Positions 14,783 through 22,877 of a stretch of 64,000 nt of DNA are shown here, piece after piece; position 1 is the first letter of the stretch, and every line of letters starts with the position of its first letter. The translations under genes and the position numbers were made by a program. The notes under the pieces are model-generated. The model made no database searches. It was not told the origin of the DNA and saw only the letters and a program-made list of their open reading frames with translations. Origin of the DNA: Bacillota bacterium (GTDB lineage Bacteria > Bacillota > Clostridia > Christensenellales > Christensenellaceae); NCBI GenBank assembly GCA_023408315.1, contig JAEYKI010000008.1, positions 124,001 through 188,000 of the forward strand, in the 5' to 3' direction.

Positions 14783-15949
14783 TTACCACTCCTGCTGCAC
14801 AACGGTTTCCGCGTGATCTATATCAAAATCCGCGCGGTCAAAATAATCCATGCCGCTGCTGCCAAAGGTGGTATCCACGTTGATCCATGCGCCGGCACCG
14901 TCGTCGTAAGCCTGGTTCCACGCGTGGTCTCCCCAGGCGGAGCCGGAGAACCCAAGTCCGGTCACAAACCGCACCCGCACGCCAACATCCCTGCACATGG
15001 CCGCGTAAAGCGTAGCAAAGTCAAAACACACGCCTTTTTTTGTTTCAAAACATACAACAGCGCCGGAGGATACGCCGCTGGGGCTGGCCGCAATGGCCTC
15101 CGCCTTCGCGTTGTCGTACTCTATGTTTTTGCACACCCATTTATAAATAAGGTACGCTTTTTCCCTGCTGTCCGCCTCCGCGCCCACAGCTTTTTGCGCC
15201 GCCTCTTTTATCTGCGCGTTGGACTGCACGGCTTCGTCCAGCGTTACGCCGTTAAAATACCGGATGAGCTGCAAACTGCCGGACTGGCCAGATACGCCGC
15301 CATCCGTATTTTTGAACGTGTCGCTCAGCAGCACCTGTATGTTTTTGATAACGCCGGAATGCAGCATAGGGCCTACGGCATTCTGCTCAATAAACTGATA
15401 CGGAGCAGATTTATTCGCGTATTCCGCCAGCGGCGAATTGCTGAAAAAACCCGTAAGCAGGCTCAGGCCAATGCAAAACAGTAAAACGAGCAACGCGGAT
15501 ACCGGCAGCCGCCACAGGCCGCCCACAATGCGCCGGGGAACGTTTTTCATCGCGTTCACACGGGCGGCAATTTTTTCTGACATCGGCTCAACGCCGTACC
15601 GGTAAAACGGCAGCACAAGAAGGTGCAGCAGGCCGTCCACAATAAACAAAACCGCAACAATAAAAACCAGGTACACCCAAATGTTCCGGCTCTCCACCCA
15701 GCCTTGCAGCGGCGGGATGATCTTGTATAAAAAAGTGAGTACCGCGTTGTTTCCGTCTGAAAAAATCGCGCGCGTAATGTAAAGGGAGAAGATTACAGAC
15801 AAAAGAAGCTCCAGAACATCCACCAGGGAAGTAATGGAATTCATCACGTTGTCGCTGGAAAAGCGGCGCAGAAGCCCCAATAACACGGGAACAAAAAACA
15901 AAAGGGCAATCAGTATGGTTATCCAGTTTACGCCGCCGGAATCAAACAC
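14783..15949 (-). CDS. Membrane protein with C-terminal transglutaminase-like domain
   Basis: 388 residues. The first about 180 hold four or five hydrophobic helices (WITILIALLFFVPVLLGLL; VYLVFIVAVLFIVDGLLHLL; VSALLVLLFCIGLSLLTGFF), resembling the CvpA-type N-terminus. The C-terminal part has the catalytic triad of the transglutaminase/protease core: Cys in KGVCFDFATLYAAM, His in WGDHAWNQAY, Asp in NVDTTFGSS. The catalytic domain probably faces outside. Start is GTG (15949-15947) with GGAG 9 bases upstream. Function unknown; envelope peptide or peptidoglycan processing is a guess. Confidence 0.75.
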   Translation of the reverse strand: MFDSGGVNWITILIALLFFVPVLLGLLRRFSSDNVMNSITSLVDVLELLLSVIFSLYITRAIFSDGNNAVLTFLYKIIPPLQGWVESRNIWVYLVFIVAVLFIVDGLLHLLVLPFYRYGVEPMSEKIAARVNAMKNVPRRIVGGLWRLPVSALLVLLFCIGLSLLTGFFSNSPLAEYANKSAPYQFIEQNAVGPMLHSGVIKNIQVLLSDTFKNTDGGVSGQSGSLQLIRYFNGVTLDEAVQSNAQIKEAAQKAVGAEADSREKAYLIYKWVCKNIEYDNAKAEAIAASPSGVSSGAVVCFETKKGVCFDFATLYAAMCRDVGVRVRFVTGLGFSGSAWGDHAWNQAYDDGAGAWINVDTTFGSSGMDYFDRADFDIDHAETVVQQEW

Positions 15950-16089
15950 TTCTCAGGCTCCTTTTTTAAACCATGATATATTCATTATAGCATGAACACA
16001 TAATTTTATAAGCGTTATGCGTCCTGTAAAAGCAGGAATATATTAAATTTTTTATAAACAAACAGATTTTTGCAACGCGTTTTTTGATT

Positions 16090-16117
16090 CATAAAAATTC
16101 AAAAGCAAGGGATACTA
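16090..16117 (+). promoter_or_regulatory. Candidate sigma-G-type promoter before the YtxH-like gene
   Basis: CATA at 16090-16093 and GATACTA at 16111-16117 are 17 bases apart. The sigma-G -10 is usually CATnnTA, so there is one mismatch. The nonamer GGGATACTA is also found upstream of sspH on the minus strand. Confidence 0.3.
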
Positions 16118-16154
16118 GAAAAATAAAAGACTTTAAGGAGGTTTTTGTAAACTT

Positions 16155-17195
16155 ATGACATATGCAATGAATTTGCTGAAAGGGAAATCAAAAAGCAACG
16201 GATCCGGCTGGATGTTCCTTGGTCTGGGACTCGGGGCTCTGCTGGGAATGGCGGTGGGTGTTCTGATTGCGCCCAAACCCGGCAGGGAGACCATGCAGGA
16301 TATCCGCGCCTCTGCGGCAAACACGGTGGAAAACATTAAAACAACCGTTCACAGGCAGGCGGAGACCATTAAAAACGCAGCACAGCACACAATGGATACA
16401 GTTAAATCCGCTGCGCAGGATACGGCGAAAACAGTTAAAAACGCGGCGCAGGACGCAGCGGATACAATGAACCAGGCGGCAGGCCAGCCCGCAACCAAGG
16501 GCAAAACAAGCAAAAAAAGAGTGATAGACCTGCGGAACACGGCTTATGAAATTGGCGAGGAATACGGAGACTCCGGCAATACAAGCGGCGGTACAGGCAG
16601 CAGCCATACAACAACGGGCGGCATGCAGACAGGCTCCAAAACCTGCTCCGGCGTCAGCCAGAGCGGAGGCAAGAGCAGCCCGGGCAGCAGCACTTCCGGC
16701 TGGAGCGGCAGAAACCAGGATGCAGCCACCAGCGCGGGCGGCGCTACGGTAAACGGCATGATGCAAAGCGGATATAAAAACAGTAATGTGGGCGGATGGA
16801 GCACCGGCAGCCAGGGAGCAACAACCAGCACGGCAGGCGCTACGGTGGGCAGCCTGCAGCAAAGCGCGGGCGGCAGCGGCGGCAGTTCGGTGGGCAGCCA
16901 AACGTCCGGCATGGGCGGCTCCGGCGAGTTTAAAACAAATAAAACTTCCGGCCTGAACTACGGAACAAGCGGATACCAGGGCTCCGGCTATAAAGCGGGC
17001 AGCACTGTAAACAAAAGCGAGGGGCAGGCTTCGTCCGCATTCGCGTCCGGCCTGCAGTCCAAAACAGGCAGCGCGTCCGGCAAGCCGGACCTTATGGCTG
17101 GCGGAACCTCTGCCAAGAATAAAAGTAAAGGTTCACTCAGAACAAGCTCCACGGGCTACGGATATATGTATGACAGCGAAGACGAAAAAGATTAA
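16155..17195 (+). CDS. YtxH-domain protein with LEA-like repeats and Gly/Ser-rich tail
   Basis: 346 residues in three parts. Residues about 15-45: a membrane segment and the YtxH signature (MFLGLGLGALLGMAVGVLIA, then PKPGRETM). Residues about 50-115: amphipathic 11-mer-like repeats (VKSAAQDTAKTVKNAAQDAA), as in LEA proteins. Residues about 140-346: low-complexity Gly/Ser/Thr with motifs GATVNGMMQSGYK and GATVGSLQQSAGG. YtxH proteins are general-stress or spore-associated in Bacillus. AAGGAGG lies 13 bases upstream of the ATG. Confidence 0.7.
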   Translation: MTYAMNLLKGKSKSNGSGWMFLGLGLGALLGMAVGVLIAPKPGRETMQDIRASAANTVENIKTTVHRQAETIKNAAQHTMDTVKSAAQDTAKTVKNAAQDAADTMNQAAGQPATKGKTSKKRVIDLRNTAYEIGEEYGDSGNTSGGTGSSHTTTGGMQTGSKTCSGVSQSGGKSSPGSSTSGWSGRNQDAATSAGGATVNGMMQSGYKNSNVGGWSTGSQGATTSTAGATVGSLQQSAGGSGGSSVGSQTSGMGGSGEFKTNKTSGLNYGTSGYQGSGYKAGSTVNKSEGQASSAFASGLQSKTGSASGKPDLMAGGTSAKNKSKGSLRTSSTGYGYMYDSEDEKD

Positions 17196-17222
17196 GTAAT
17201 TTACAGATGATTTTATCACCCG

Positions 17223-17250
17223 GCACATCCCGTATGGGGTGTGCTTTTCT
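17223..17250 (+). terminator. Intrinsic terminator after the YtxH-like gene
   Basis: GCACATCCC (17223-17231), loop GTAT, GGGGTGTGC (17236-17244), then TTTTCT. Confidence 0.8.
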
Positions 17251-17301
17251 GTTGATTCAAATTGTATTATCAAAAAAATATAAAACATTATTAAATATAC
17301 A

Positions 17302-17330
17302 TTGACAGGCGAGGTATTATATCGTATTAT
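17302..17330 (+). promoter_or_regulatory. Sigma-A-type promoter of the DUF4097 gene
   Basis: TTGACA (17302-17307), 17 bases, TATTAT (17325-17330), 49 bases before the ATG. Confidence 0.75.
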
Positions 17331-17379
17331 ATAAATAGATATTAAATATATTATAAATTTGTAAAAACGGAGAGGGAAA

Positions 17380-18285
17380 ATGGGTAAAACAATCAAAATT
17401 ATTATATTGGCGGTGATAGCGGCGGTATTGGCCGTAGCGATGATTTGGGGCATAGTTGCAGGCAATTCTTATATTGCGTTGCAAGGAAAGCATGCTGAGC
17501 GGCAGGGCGCAGCCCAGAACGCTGTGCAGACGCAGTTTGAGGCTGAAATGCAGGGCGTTCAAAACATCAGGCTGGATTTGGTATGCGAAGGCATAGACGT
17601 TGTGGTTACAAACGAAAGCAAGATACGCATAGAAGAGCATTCAAACAGGCAAATGGATGAAGAGGATATGATCAGGTGCAGCGTAAACGGCGGCACGGTT
17701 GCGGTTGAGAGCGGCCTTAAAAACGAATGGTTCAGCGGCTTCAGTTGGGCCAAATACGGGGATATCCAGGTAACGCTGTATGTTCCTTCCGCATACAAAA
17801 ACAGCCTGGACCTTTATTCCGTTTCGGGCCGGGTAGATGTGCAGGACGCGCAGGCTTCCCGGGCAAGGCTGGAAACCATATCCGGTTCAATTAACGCGCG
17901 CAACTCCCGGTTCAGCAGCCTGGACCTCAAAAGCGTATCCGGCGGAATAGTGGCTGTGGGCTGCAACGCGGATGATGCAACGGCCAACAATGTTTCGGGC
18001 GCCATACTCGTCAACGAATCCGCTTTTAAAGAGTTAAGCGGCAAAACGATCAGCGGCGCATACGACGTTGATCTGAATGACATGCCCGGAGATATAAACA
18101 TCAGCTCGGTGTCCGGGGCTCTCACGCTCAAACTGCCGGAGAACAGCGGCTTCAGCCTGCAAACCAACAGCGTAAGCGGAGGCGTATATAATGATTTTGC
18201 CATAGCGCACGGCGTATACAAAGAAGGCGGCAGCCGTGTAACCTTGGAAACGGTATCCGGGGGCATCAGCGTCATCAAGAAATAA
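17380..18285 (+). CDS. DUF4097-family beta-strand repeat protein, membrane anchored
   Basis: 301 residues. An N-terminal helix (IIILAVIAAVLAVAMIWGIV) acts as signal anchor, and the rest is a right-handed beta-helix of DUF4097/LiaG type. The repeat unit is seen as SVSGRVDV, TISGSINA, SVSGGIVA, NVSGAILV, TISGAYDV, SVSGALTL and TVSGGISV. Such proteins are often linked to envelope-stress regulons, but no regulator is adjacent here. It stands alone between two terminators and has its own promoter. Confidence 0.85.
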   Translation: MGKTIKIIILAVIAAVLAVAMIWGIVAGNSYIALQGKHAERQGAAQNAVQTQFEAEMQGVQNIRLDLVCEGIDVVVTNESKIRIEEHSNRQMDEEDMIRCSVNGGTVAVESGLKNEWFSGFSWAKYGDIQVTLYVPSAYKNSLDLYSVSGRVDVQDAQASRARLETISGSINARNSRFSSLDLKSVSGGIVAVGCNADDATANNVSGAILVNESAFKELSGKTISGAYDVDLNDMPGDINISSVSGALTLKLPENSGFSLQTNSVSGGVYNDFAIAHGVYKEGGSRVTLETVSGGISVIKK

Positions 18286-18304
18286 AAACTGAAACCAACA
18301 AACG

Positions 18305-18329
18305 GGCCGGCGGCAGCGCCGGCTTTTTT
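18305..18329 (+). terminator. Intrinsic terminator after the DUF4097 gene
   Basis: GCCGGCG/GCA/GCGCCGGC-type hairpin at 18306-18323 followed by six Ts. Confidence 0.85.
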
Positions 18330-18467
18330 GTTGCGCCTATGTAAAATGATGAAATGTTTTGGGCCAATTTATGTTATAATAGCAAAGGAATTTTAACGCA
18401 TCGTAATTATGTGTCCAGAATTCAACGCAATCGCGTTTTTAATACAATTTTAAGCATTGGAGGATCT

Positions 18468-19316
18468 ATGAGCGCACAGATCATCAGCGGAAAAGAACTC
18501 TCTGCCCAGATTCGGGAAGAACTGAAAGGTAAAGTTGCAGAACTCAAGGCAAAGGGCAAACACCCGGGCCTTGCCGTTATTCTGGTGGGGGAGGACCCCG
18601 CTTCCACCGTGTACGTAAACAACAAGGAAAAGGCGTGCCAGGAGACAGGCATTTATTCGGAGGTTTTGCGTATGCCCGCTTCCACCAGCCAGGCGGAACT
18701 TTTAAAACAGATAGAAGCGTACAACGGCGATGCCAAAATAAACGGCATATTGGTGCAGCTCCCCCTGCCGGGGCACATAGATGAAACAGAAGTAATCCGC
18801 GCTATTTCACCCAAAAAAGATGTGGACGGGTTCCATGTGCAAAGCGCGGGCGCGCTGTTCACCGGCCTGCCGGGATTTGTTTCCTGCACGCCCAAGGCGT
18901 GCATCAAACTCATTAAAAAAACAGGCGTGGATATCAGGGGCAAGCATGCGGTGGTGGTTGGCCGCAGCAATATTGTGGGCAAGCCGGTTTCCGTTCTTCT
19001 TTTGAACGAGAACGCCACAGTGACCATGTGCCATTCCAAAACGCAGGATTTGGCTGCAGTATGCGCCTCCGCGGACATACTGGTGGCTGCCATTGGCCGG
19101 GCGGAATTTATTACGGGCGAATTTGTAAAGCCGGGTGCGGTTGTAATAGACGTGGGCATCAACCGCGGCGCGGACGGCAAGCTGAAGGGCGACGTGCAAT
19201 TTGACGAAGCGGCTGAAAAGGCGGCGTATATTACGCCCGTTCCGGGCGGCGTTGGCCCCATGACCATCACCATGCTGATGGAAAACACCGTGGAAGCATG
19301 CGAGATGTATGGATGA
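18468..19316 (+). CDS. folD: Methylenetetrahydrofolate dehydrogenase/cyclohydrolase FolD
   Basis: A 282-residue bifunctional enzyme interconverting methylene-, methenyl- and formyl-tetrahydrofolate in one-carbon metabolism, cytosolic. Signatures are VGEDPASTVYVNNKEKAC with the Lys of YVxxK, the QLPLPGHID segment, the NADP-binding VVVGRSNIVGKPVSVLL, and the C-terminal PVPGGVGPMTITML. Length is typical (about 285). The frame is open from 18354, but GGAGG at 18459-18463 gives the start at 18468. It overlaps xseA by 8 bases, and together with nusB it belongs to a conserved Firmicute order. Confidence 0.96.
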   Translation: MSAQIISGKELSAQIREELKGKVAELKAKGKHPGLAVILVGEDPASTVYVNNKEKACQETGIYSEVLRMPASTSQAELLKQIEAYNGDAKINGILVQLPLPGHIDETEVIRAISPKKDVDGFHVQSAGALFTGLPGFVSCTPKACIKLIKKTGVDIRGKHAVVVGRSNIVGKPVSVLLLNENATVTMCHSKTQDLAAVCASADILVAAIGRAEFITGEFVKPGAVVIDVGINRGADGKLKGDVQFDEAAEKAAYITPVPGGVGPMTITMLMENTVEACEMYG

Positions 19317-20514
19317 GTTTGTTTTAACCGTTACGCAACTGAATAATTACGTGGAGGACAAGCTTTATTCGGACAGCTTGCTGTTTGATATGCGGCTCCG
19401 CGGCGAGCTTTCGGGCGTAAGTCTGAAATACACCAGCGCGTTTTTTAACATGAAGGACGAGAACGCGCTGATTGAGTGCATCATTCCGGACGCGCTCTCC
19501 GTGCCCAACATTATGGACCTGAAGGACGGGGAGACTGTAATTGCCAAAGGCTCCGTAACCCTGTATAAAAAAAGCGGGCGCTACCGGTTTCTGGTGCGTT
19601 CGTTCAGCAAGGAAGGGCAGGGAGACCAGTATAAAAAGTTTGCGGAATTAAAGGAAAAGCTGGAAAAGCAGGGCGTGTTTGACGCGGAGCGCAAAAAACC
19701 GCTGCCAGCCTGCCCGCAGCACATTGGAATTGTTACCTCCGCCTCGGGCGCGGCGTTGCAGGACATTATCAATATAGCCGGGCGGCGCAACAATACGGTC
19801 AGGCTCACGGTATACCCGGCCCATGTGCAGGGAGAGGGCGCGCCCTATGAGATTGCACAGGGCGTCCGGTACTTCAGCGGCTCGGTGGATGTTGACCTGA
19901 TCATTGTGGCGCGCGGCGGCGGCTCTGCGGAGGACCTTTCCGCATTTAATACGGAGGAAGTGGTATGGGCCGTGTACCAATCGCGCCTGCCTGTGGTAAG
20001 CGCGGTGGGGCACGAAACGGACTTTACCCTGTGCGATTTTGCGGCGGATGTGCGCGTGCCCACCCCCTCTGCGGCGGCGGAGATGTGCGTCCCCTCCAGG
20101 CAGGAGCTGCTGGACGGCATACGCGGCTATATGAGCGCATACGCATACCAGATATCCTCCCGCATGGAAGCGGCCGCATACGGTCTTCATACCGCGCGGC
20201 GCTCGCTCAACGCGGGCTTGTTGCAGGCCAACCTGGAAATGCGCGCCCAAGAAATCTCTTTTAATCAAAGGCGCATGTATGATATAGTAATAAAAAAACT
20301 CGAAGCGCTGCAAAACGGCGTTTTGGAGCGTAAAAACAGCATAGAGCTGCTGAACCCCCACGAGGCGTTCAGGCGCGGATACGCGCTGGTGCGCTTGAAT
20401 GGCGCTCGCCTGGAAAGCGTGCGGCAGGCAACGGCGGGAGACGAGATCTCCGTGGGTTTGCGGGATGGCACGTTTTGGGCGCGCATACTGCCCGGCGGCC
20501 CGGAAAAGGAATGA
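19309..20514 (+). CDS. xseA: Exodeoxyribonuclease VII large subunit
   Basis: 401 residues, the usual length. An N-terminal OB fold (LTVTQLNNYVEDKL) is followed by the catalytic core with IGIVTSASGAALQDI, LIIVARGGGSAEDL and VSAVGHETDFTLCDF, and then a long coiled-coil region. It degrades single-stranded DNA from both ends together with XseB. It overlaps folD upstream and is followed after 4 bases by xseB. Confidence 0.96.
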   Translation: MDEFVLTVTQLNNYVEDKLYSDSLLFDMRLRGELSGVSLKYTSAFFNMKDENALIECIIPDALSVPNIMDLKDGETVIAKGSVTLYKKSGRYRFLVRSFSKEGQGDQYKKFAELKEKLEKQGVFDAERKKPLPACPQHIGIVTSASGAALQDIINIAGRRNNTVRLTVYPAHVQGEGAPYEIAQGVRYFSGSVDVDLIIVARGGGSAEDLSAFNTEEVVWAVYQSRLPVVSAVGHETDFTLCDFAADVRVPTPSAAAEMCVPSRQELLDGIRGYMSAYAYQISSRMEAAAYGLHTARRSLNAGLLQANLEMRAQEISFNQRRMYDIVIKKLEALQNGVLERKNSIELLNPHEAFRRGYALVRLNGARLESVRQATAGDEISVGLRDGTFWARILPGGPEKE

Positions 20515-20518
20515 TGTC

Positions 20519-20737
20519 ATGAAGCAGGGAAAAAAGATAGAAGAATATATGGAAGAACTGCAGGATATAGCGGACAGGCTGAACGATCCCGACGTATCCC
20601 TGGACGAGGCGGTTTTACTTTACAAAAAAGGCATGGAATCCGCCGCGTGCGCGCAGGAGCTTCTTGGCACATACAAGCAGGAAATAGAGATACTGAACCA
20701 CACATTTGCAAACGAAGGCGGAACACAGGATGATTGA
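20519..20737 (+). CDS. xseB: Exodeoxyribonuclease VII small subunit
   Basis: 72 residues, family length. The core is YMEELQDIADRLNDPDVSLD followed by EAVLLYKKGMESAACAQELL, the XseB signature. Several copies bind the XseA coiled coil. The frame is open from 20399 within xseA, but AAGGA at 20506-20510 fixes the ATG at 20519. Its end overlaps ispA by 8 bases. Confidence 0.94.
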   Translation: MKQGKKIEEYMEELQDIADRLNDPDVSLDEAVLLYKKGMESAACAQELLGTYKQEIEILNHTFANEGGTQDD

Positions 20738-21611
20738 ACAAATGGAATCCAATAAAAAACTGGTGGAGGCCCGGCTGATGCAGTTGCTTGAACTGCCTGG
20801 CATTAACGATACGCTGCGCTCCGCTATGAAATACAGCGTGCTTGCAGGCGGAAAACGCATCCGGCCCAACCTGAACATCATGGCCAACAACCTGCTGGAC
20901 GGCAACACCCGGGAAACGCTGGACATTGCATGCGCCATAGAATTGATACACACCTATTCCCTGATACACGACGACCTGCCCGCCATGGACAACGACGAAC
21001 TGCGGCGCGGCAAGCCCACCAGCCATGTGATGTTTGGAGAGGCCATGGCGATTTTGACGGGCGACGCTCTTTTAAACCTGGGCTTTGAGGTGATGACGGC
21101 AAACGCGCTCAAATATCCCTCCAACCTGGCTGCGCACCTGCGCGCCATGCAGGCCATAGGCCAGGGTGCGGGCGCAATGGGCATGGTAACCGGCCAGTGC
21201 GGAGACCTGGAGAACGAAGGCCAGATATTAACCGAAAGGGAACTGTATTTTGTGCACGAGAAAAAAACGGGCGCGCTGATAGAAGCTTCCTTGATGTCCG
21301 GCCTGCTGCTCTGCAACCCCAGCGAAGAACAGGCGCGCGCGCTGCGCACATACGGGCAAAACATAGGCCTTACCTTCCAGATCACGGACGACGTTCTGGA
21401 CATCACCGGAACAGAAAAGAACATGGGCAAATCCATCGGCAAGGACAAAGCAGCCAAGAAATTCACTTTCCCAACGCTGTACGGCGTGGAGAAATCGCTT
21501 AAAATAGCGGCGGAAAAAACAATAGAGGCCACGCAGGCGCTGAGCGTCTTTGGCTCTAAGGCAGACCCGCTGCGGGACCTTGCCATGATGATTTTAAAGA
21601 GGAACAATTAG
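20730..21611 (+). CDS. ispA: Polyprenyl (farnesyl/geranyl) diphosphate synthase
   Basis: 293 residues, all helical, class I isoprenyl diphosphate synthase. The first Asp-rich motif is YSLIHDDLPAMDND and the second is QITDDVLDITG; the substrate-binding region is LAGGKRIRP. It condenses isopentenyl diphosphate with allylic diphosphates in the cytosol, making precursors for quinones and undecaprenyl carriers. The start at 20730 overlaps xseB; an ATG at 20742 is an alternative. dxs, often next in Firmicutes, is not here; cmk follows. Confidence 0.95.
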   Translation: MIEQMESNKKLVEARLMQLLELPGINDTLRSAMKYSVLAGGKRIRPNLNIMANNLLDGNTRETLDIACAIELIHTYSLIHDDLPAMDNDELRRGKPTSHVMFGEAMAILTGDALLNLGFEVMTANALKYPSNLAAHLRAMQAIGQGAGAMGMVTGQCGDLENEGQILTERELYFVHEKKTGALIEASLMSGLLLCNPSEEQARALRTYGQNIGLTFQITDDVLDITGTEKNMGKSIGKDKAAKKFTFPTLYGVEKSLKIAAEKTIEATQALSVFGSKADPLRDLAMMILKRNN

Positions 21612-21612
21612 C

Positions 21613-22269
21613 ATGAAGATTGCGGTGGACGGGCCCGCGGGCGCGGGAAAAAGCACGGCCGCCAAAGCCGTTGCCAAAGCCCTTGGCATAAACTATCTGG
21701 ATACCGGCGCCATGTACCGCGCGGTTGCATACGCTTTTATAAGCCGGGGGATTGACGTGAATGATCATGATGCAGTATTGGCGGCGCTCCCAGGCCTGGA
21801 CGTGCGCGTGGAATATACAGGCGGCAAACAGGTCAACCTGGTGGAAGGCGCGGATATGAACGCGTATATCCGCACGCCGGAGGTTTCAAAAGGCGCTTCG
21901 GACGTGGCGGTGATTCCTGCGGTGCGCCTGAAGCTGGTGGAACTGCAAAGGCAGGTTGCGGACGAATACGACATTGTAATGGACGGGCGCGACATTGGCA
22001 CACATGTGCTGCCAAACGCGGATTATAAATTTTATATCACGGCTTCCCCCGCGGTGCGGGCGCAAAGGCGGTATCTGGAGATTCACGCCTCCCACCCGGA
22101 GGTTACGGTGGAGCAGATTAAGAGCGATATCATCAGCCGGGACAAGACGGACTCAACCCGCGAATTCGCCCCCCTGCGCCAGGCGGAGGACGCCGTTCTG
22201 GTGGATACGTCCAATATGGGAATAGAGGAGGTTGTTGCGCTGATAGTAAGCGCAATCAAAGCGAAATGA
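21613..22269 (+). CDS. cmk: Cytidylate kinase
   Basis: A 218-residue nucleoside monophosphate kinase converting (d)CMP to (d)CDP. The P-loop is VDGPAGAGKSTAAKAVAKAL, then NYLDTGAMYRAVAYA binds the nucleotide, and VMDGRDIGTHVLPNA contains the GRDIGT signature. Length is normal. The stop overlaps the next start (ATGA). The order cmk-plsC-ispH/S1 is widely conserved in Clostridia. Confidence 0.96.
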   Translation: MKIAVDGPAGAGKSTAAKAVAKALGINYLDTGAMYRAVAYAFISRGIDVNDHDAVLAALPGLDVRVEYTGGKQVNLVEGADMNAYIRTPEVSKGASDVAVIPAVRLKLVELQRQVADEYDIVMDGRDIGTHVLPNADYKFYITASPAVRAQRRYLEIHASHPEVTVEQIKSDIISRDKTDSTREFAPLRQAEDAVLVDTSNMGIEEVVALIVSAIKAK

Positions 22270-22877
22270 ACGATGCGCTGTATCATATTGTACGCATTCC
22301 AGCCTGGCTGGTCATCAACTTTGCATTCCTTCCAAAGGTATACAATGCCAAAAGCCTGCGCTTCAGGCAAAGCTGCATTGTCATCGCAAACCACACTTCA
22401 AACTGGGACCCCATACTCCTTGGGCATCTTGTGTTTCCCGTGTGCCTTAAATACATGGCAAAGGAAGAACTGTTCAAGCCCGGATTTTTAAAGAAATTTT
22501 TTACCGCCATGGGCGTAATTCCGGTGGGCAGGGGAAAGGGCGATTTAAAAGCAATGAAGCTGGCGCTCGCCACCCTGAAAAACGGGAAGAGCCTCGGGAT
22601 TTTTCCGGAGGGTCACCGCATCACAGCCGGAGAGCTGGGGCCGTTTGAAATTGGCCCGACGGTAATAGCGCTTAAAACAAAAACACCGGTGCTGCCCGTA
22701 TATATGGATTGCAGGGGCTACCGAATCTTTCGCCGCGTGCGCGTAATAGCGGGAGAGATGCTGGATTTACATGCGCTGGCCCAAGGCAAATCGGACGGTG
22801 AAACCGTAGCGCAGATGACGGAAGTGCTGCGCGGCAAGCTGAATGAGCTTAAAGAAAGGCTTGCGCAGAATGGCTGA
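22266..22877 (+). CDS. plsC: 1-acyl-sn-glycerol-3-phosphate acyltransferase
   Basis: 203 residues of the PlsC family. The HX4D catalytic motif is NHTSNWDP and the phosphate-binding motif is IFPEGHR, with [16 protein letters not shown] between them. It acylates lysophosphatidic acid in membrane phospholipid synthesis and is membrane-associated through its hydrophobic N-terminus. It starts within the last codons of cmk and overlaps the next gene by 8 bases. Confidence 0.93.
   Translation: MNDALYHIVRIPAWLVINFAFLPKVYNAKSLRFRQSCIVIANHTSNWDPILLGHLVFPVCLKYMAKEELFKPGFLKKFFTAMGVIPVGRGKGDLKAMKLALATLKNGKSLGIFPEGHRITAGELGPFEIGPTVIALKTKTPVLPVYMDCRGYRIFRRVRVIAGEMLDLHALAQGKSDGETVAQMTEVLRGKLNELKERLAQNG

Noticed and set aside
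16090..17195. Collagen-like repeat protein
   Set aside because: The tail is Gly/Ser/Thr-rich but has no regular GXY period.
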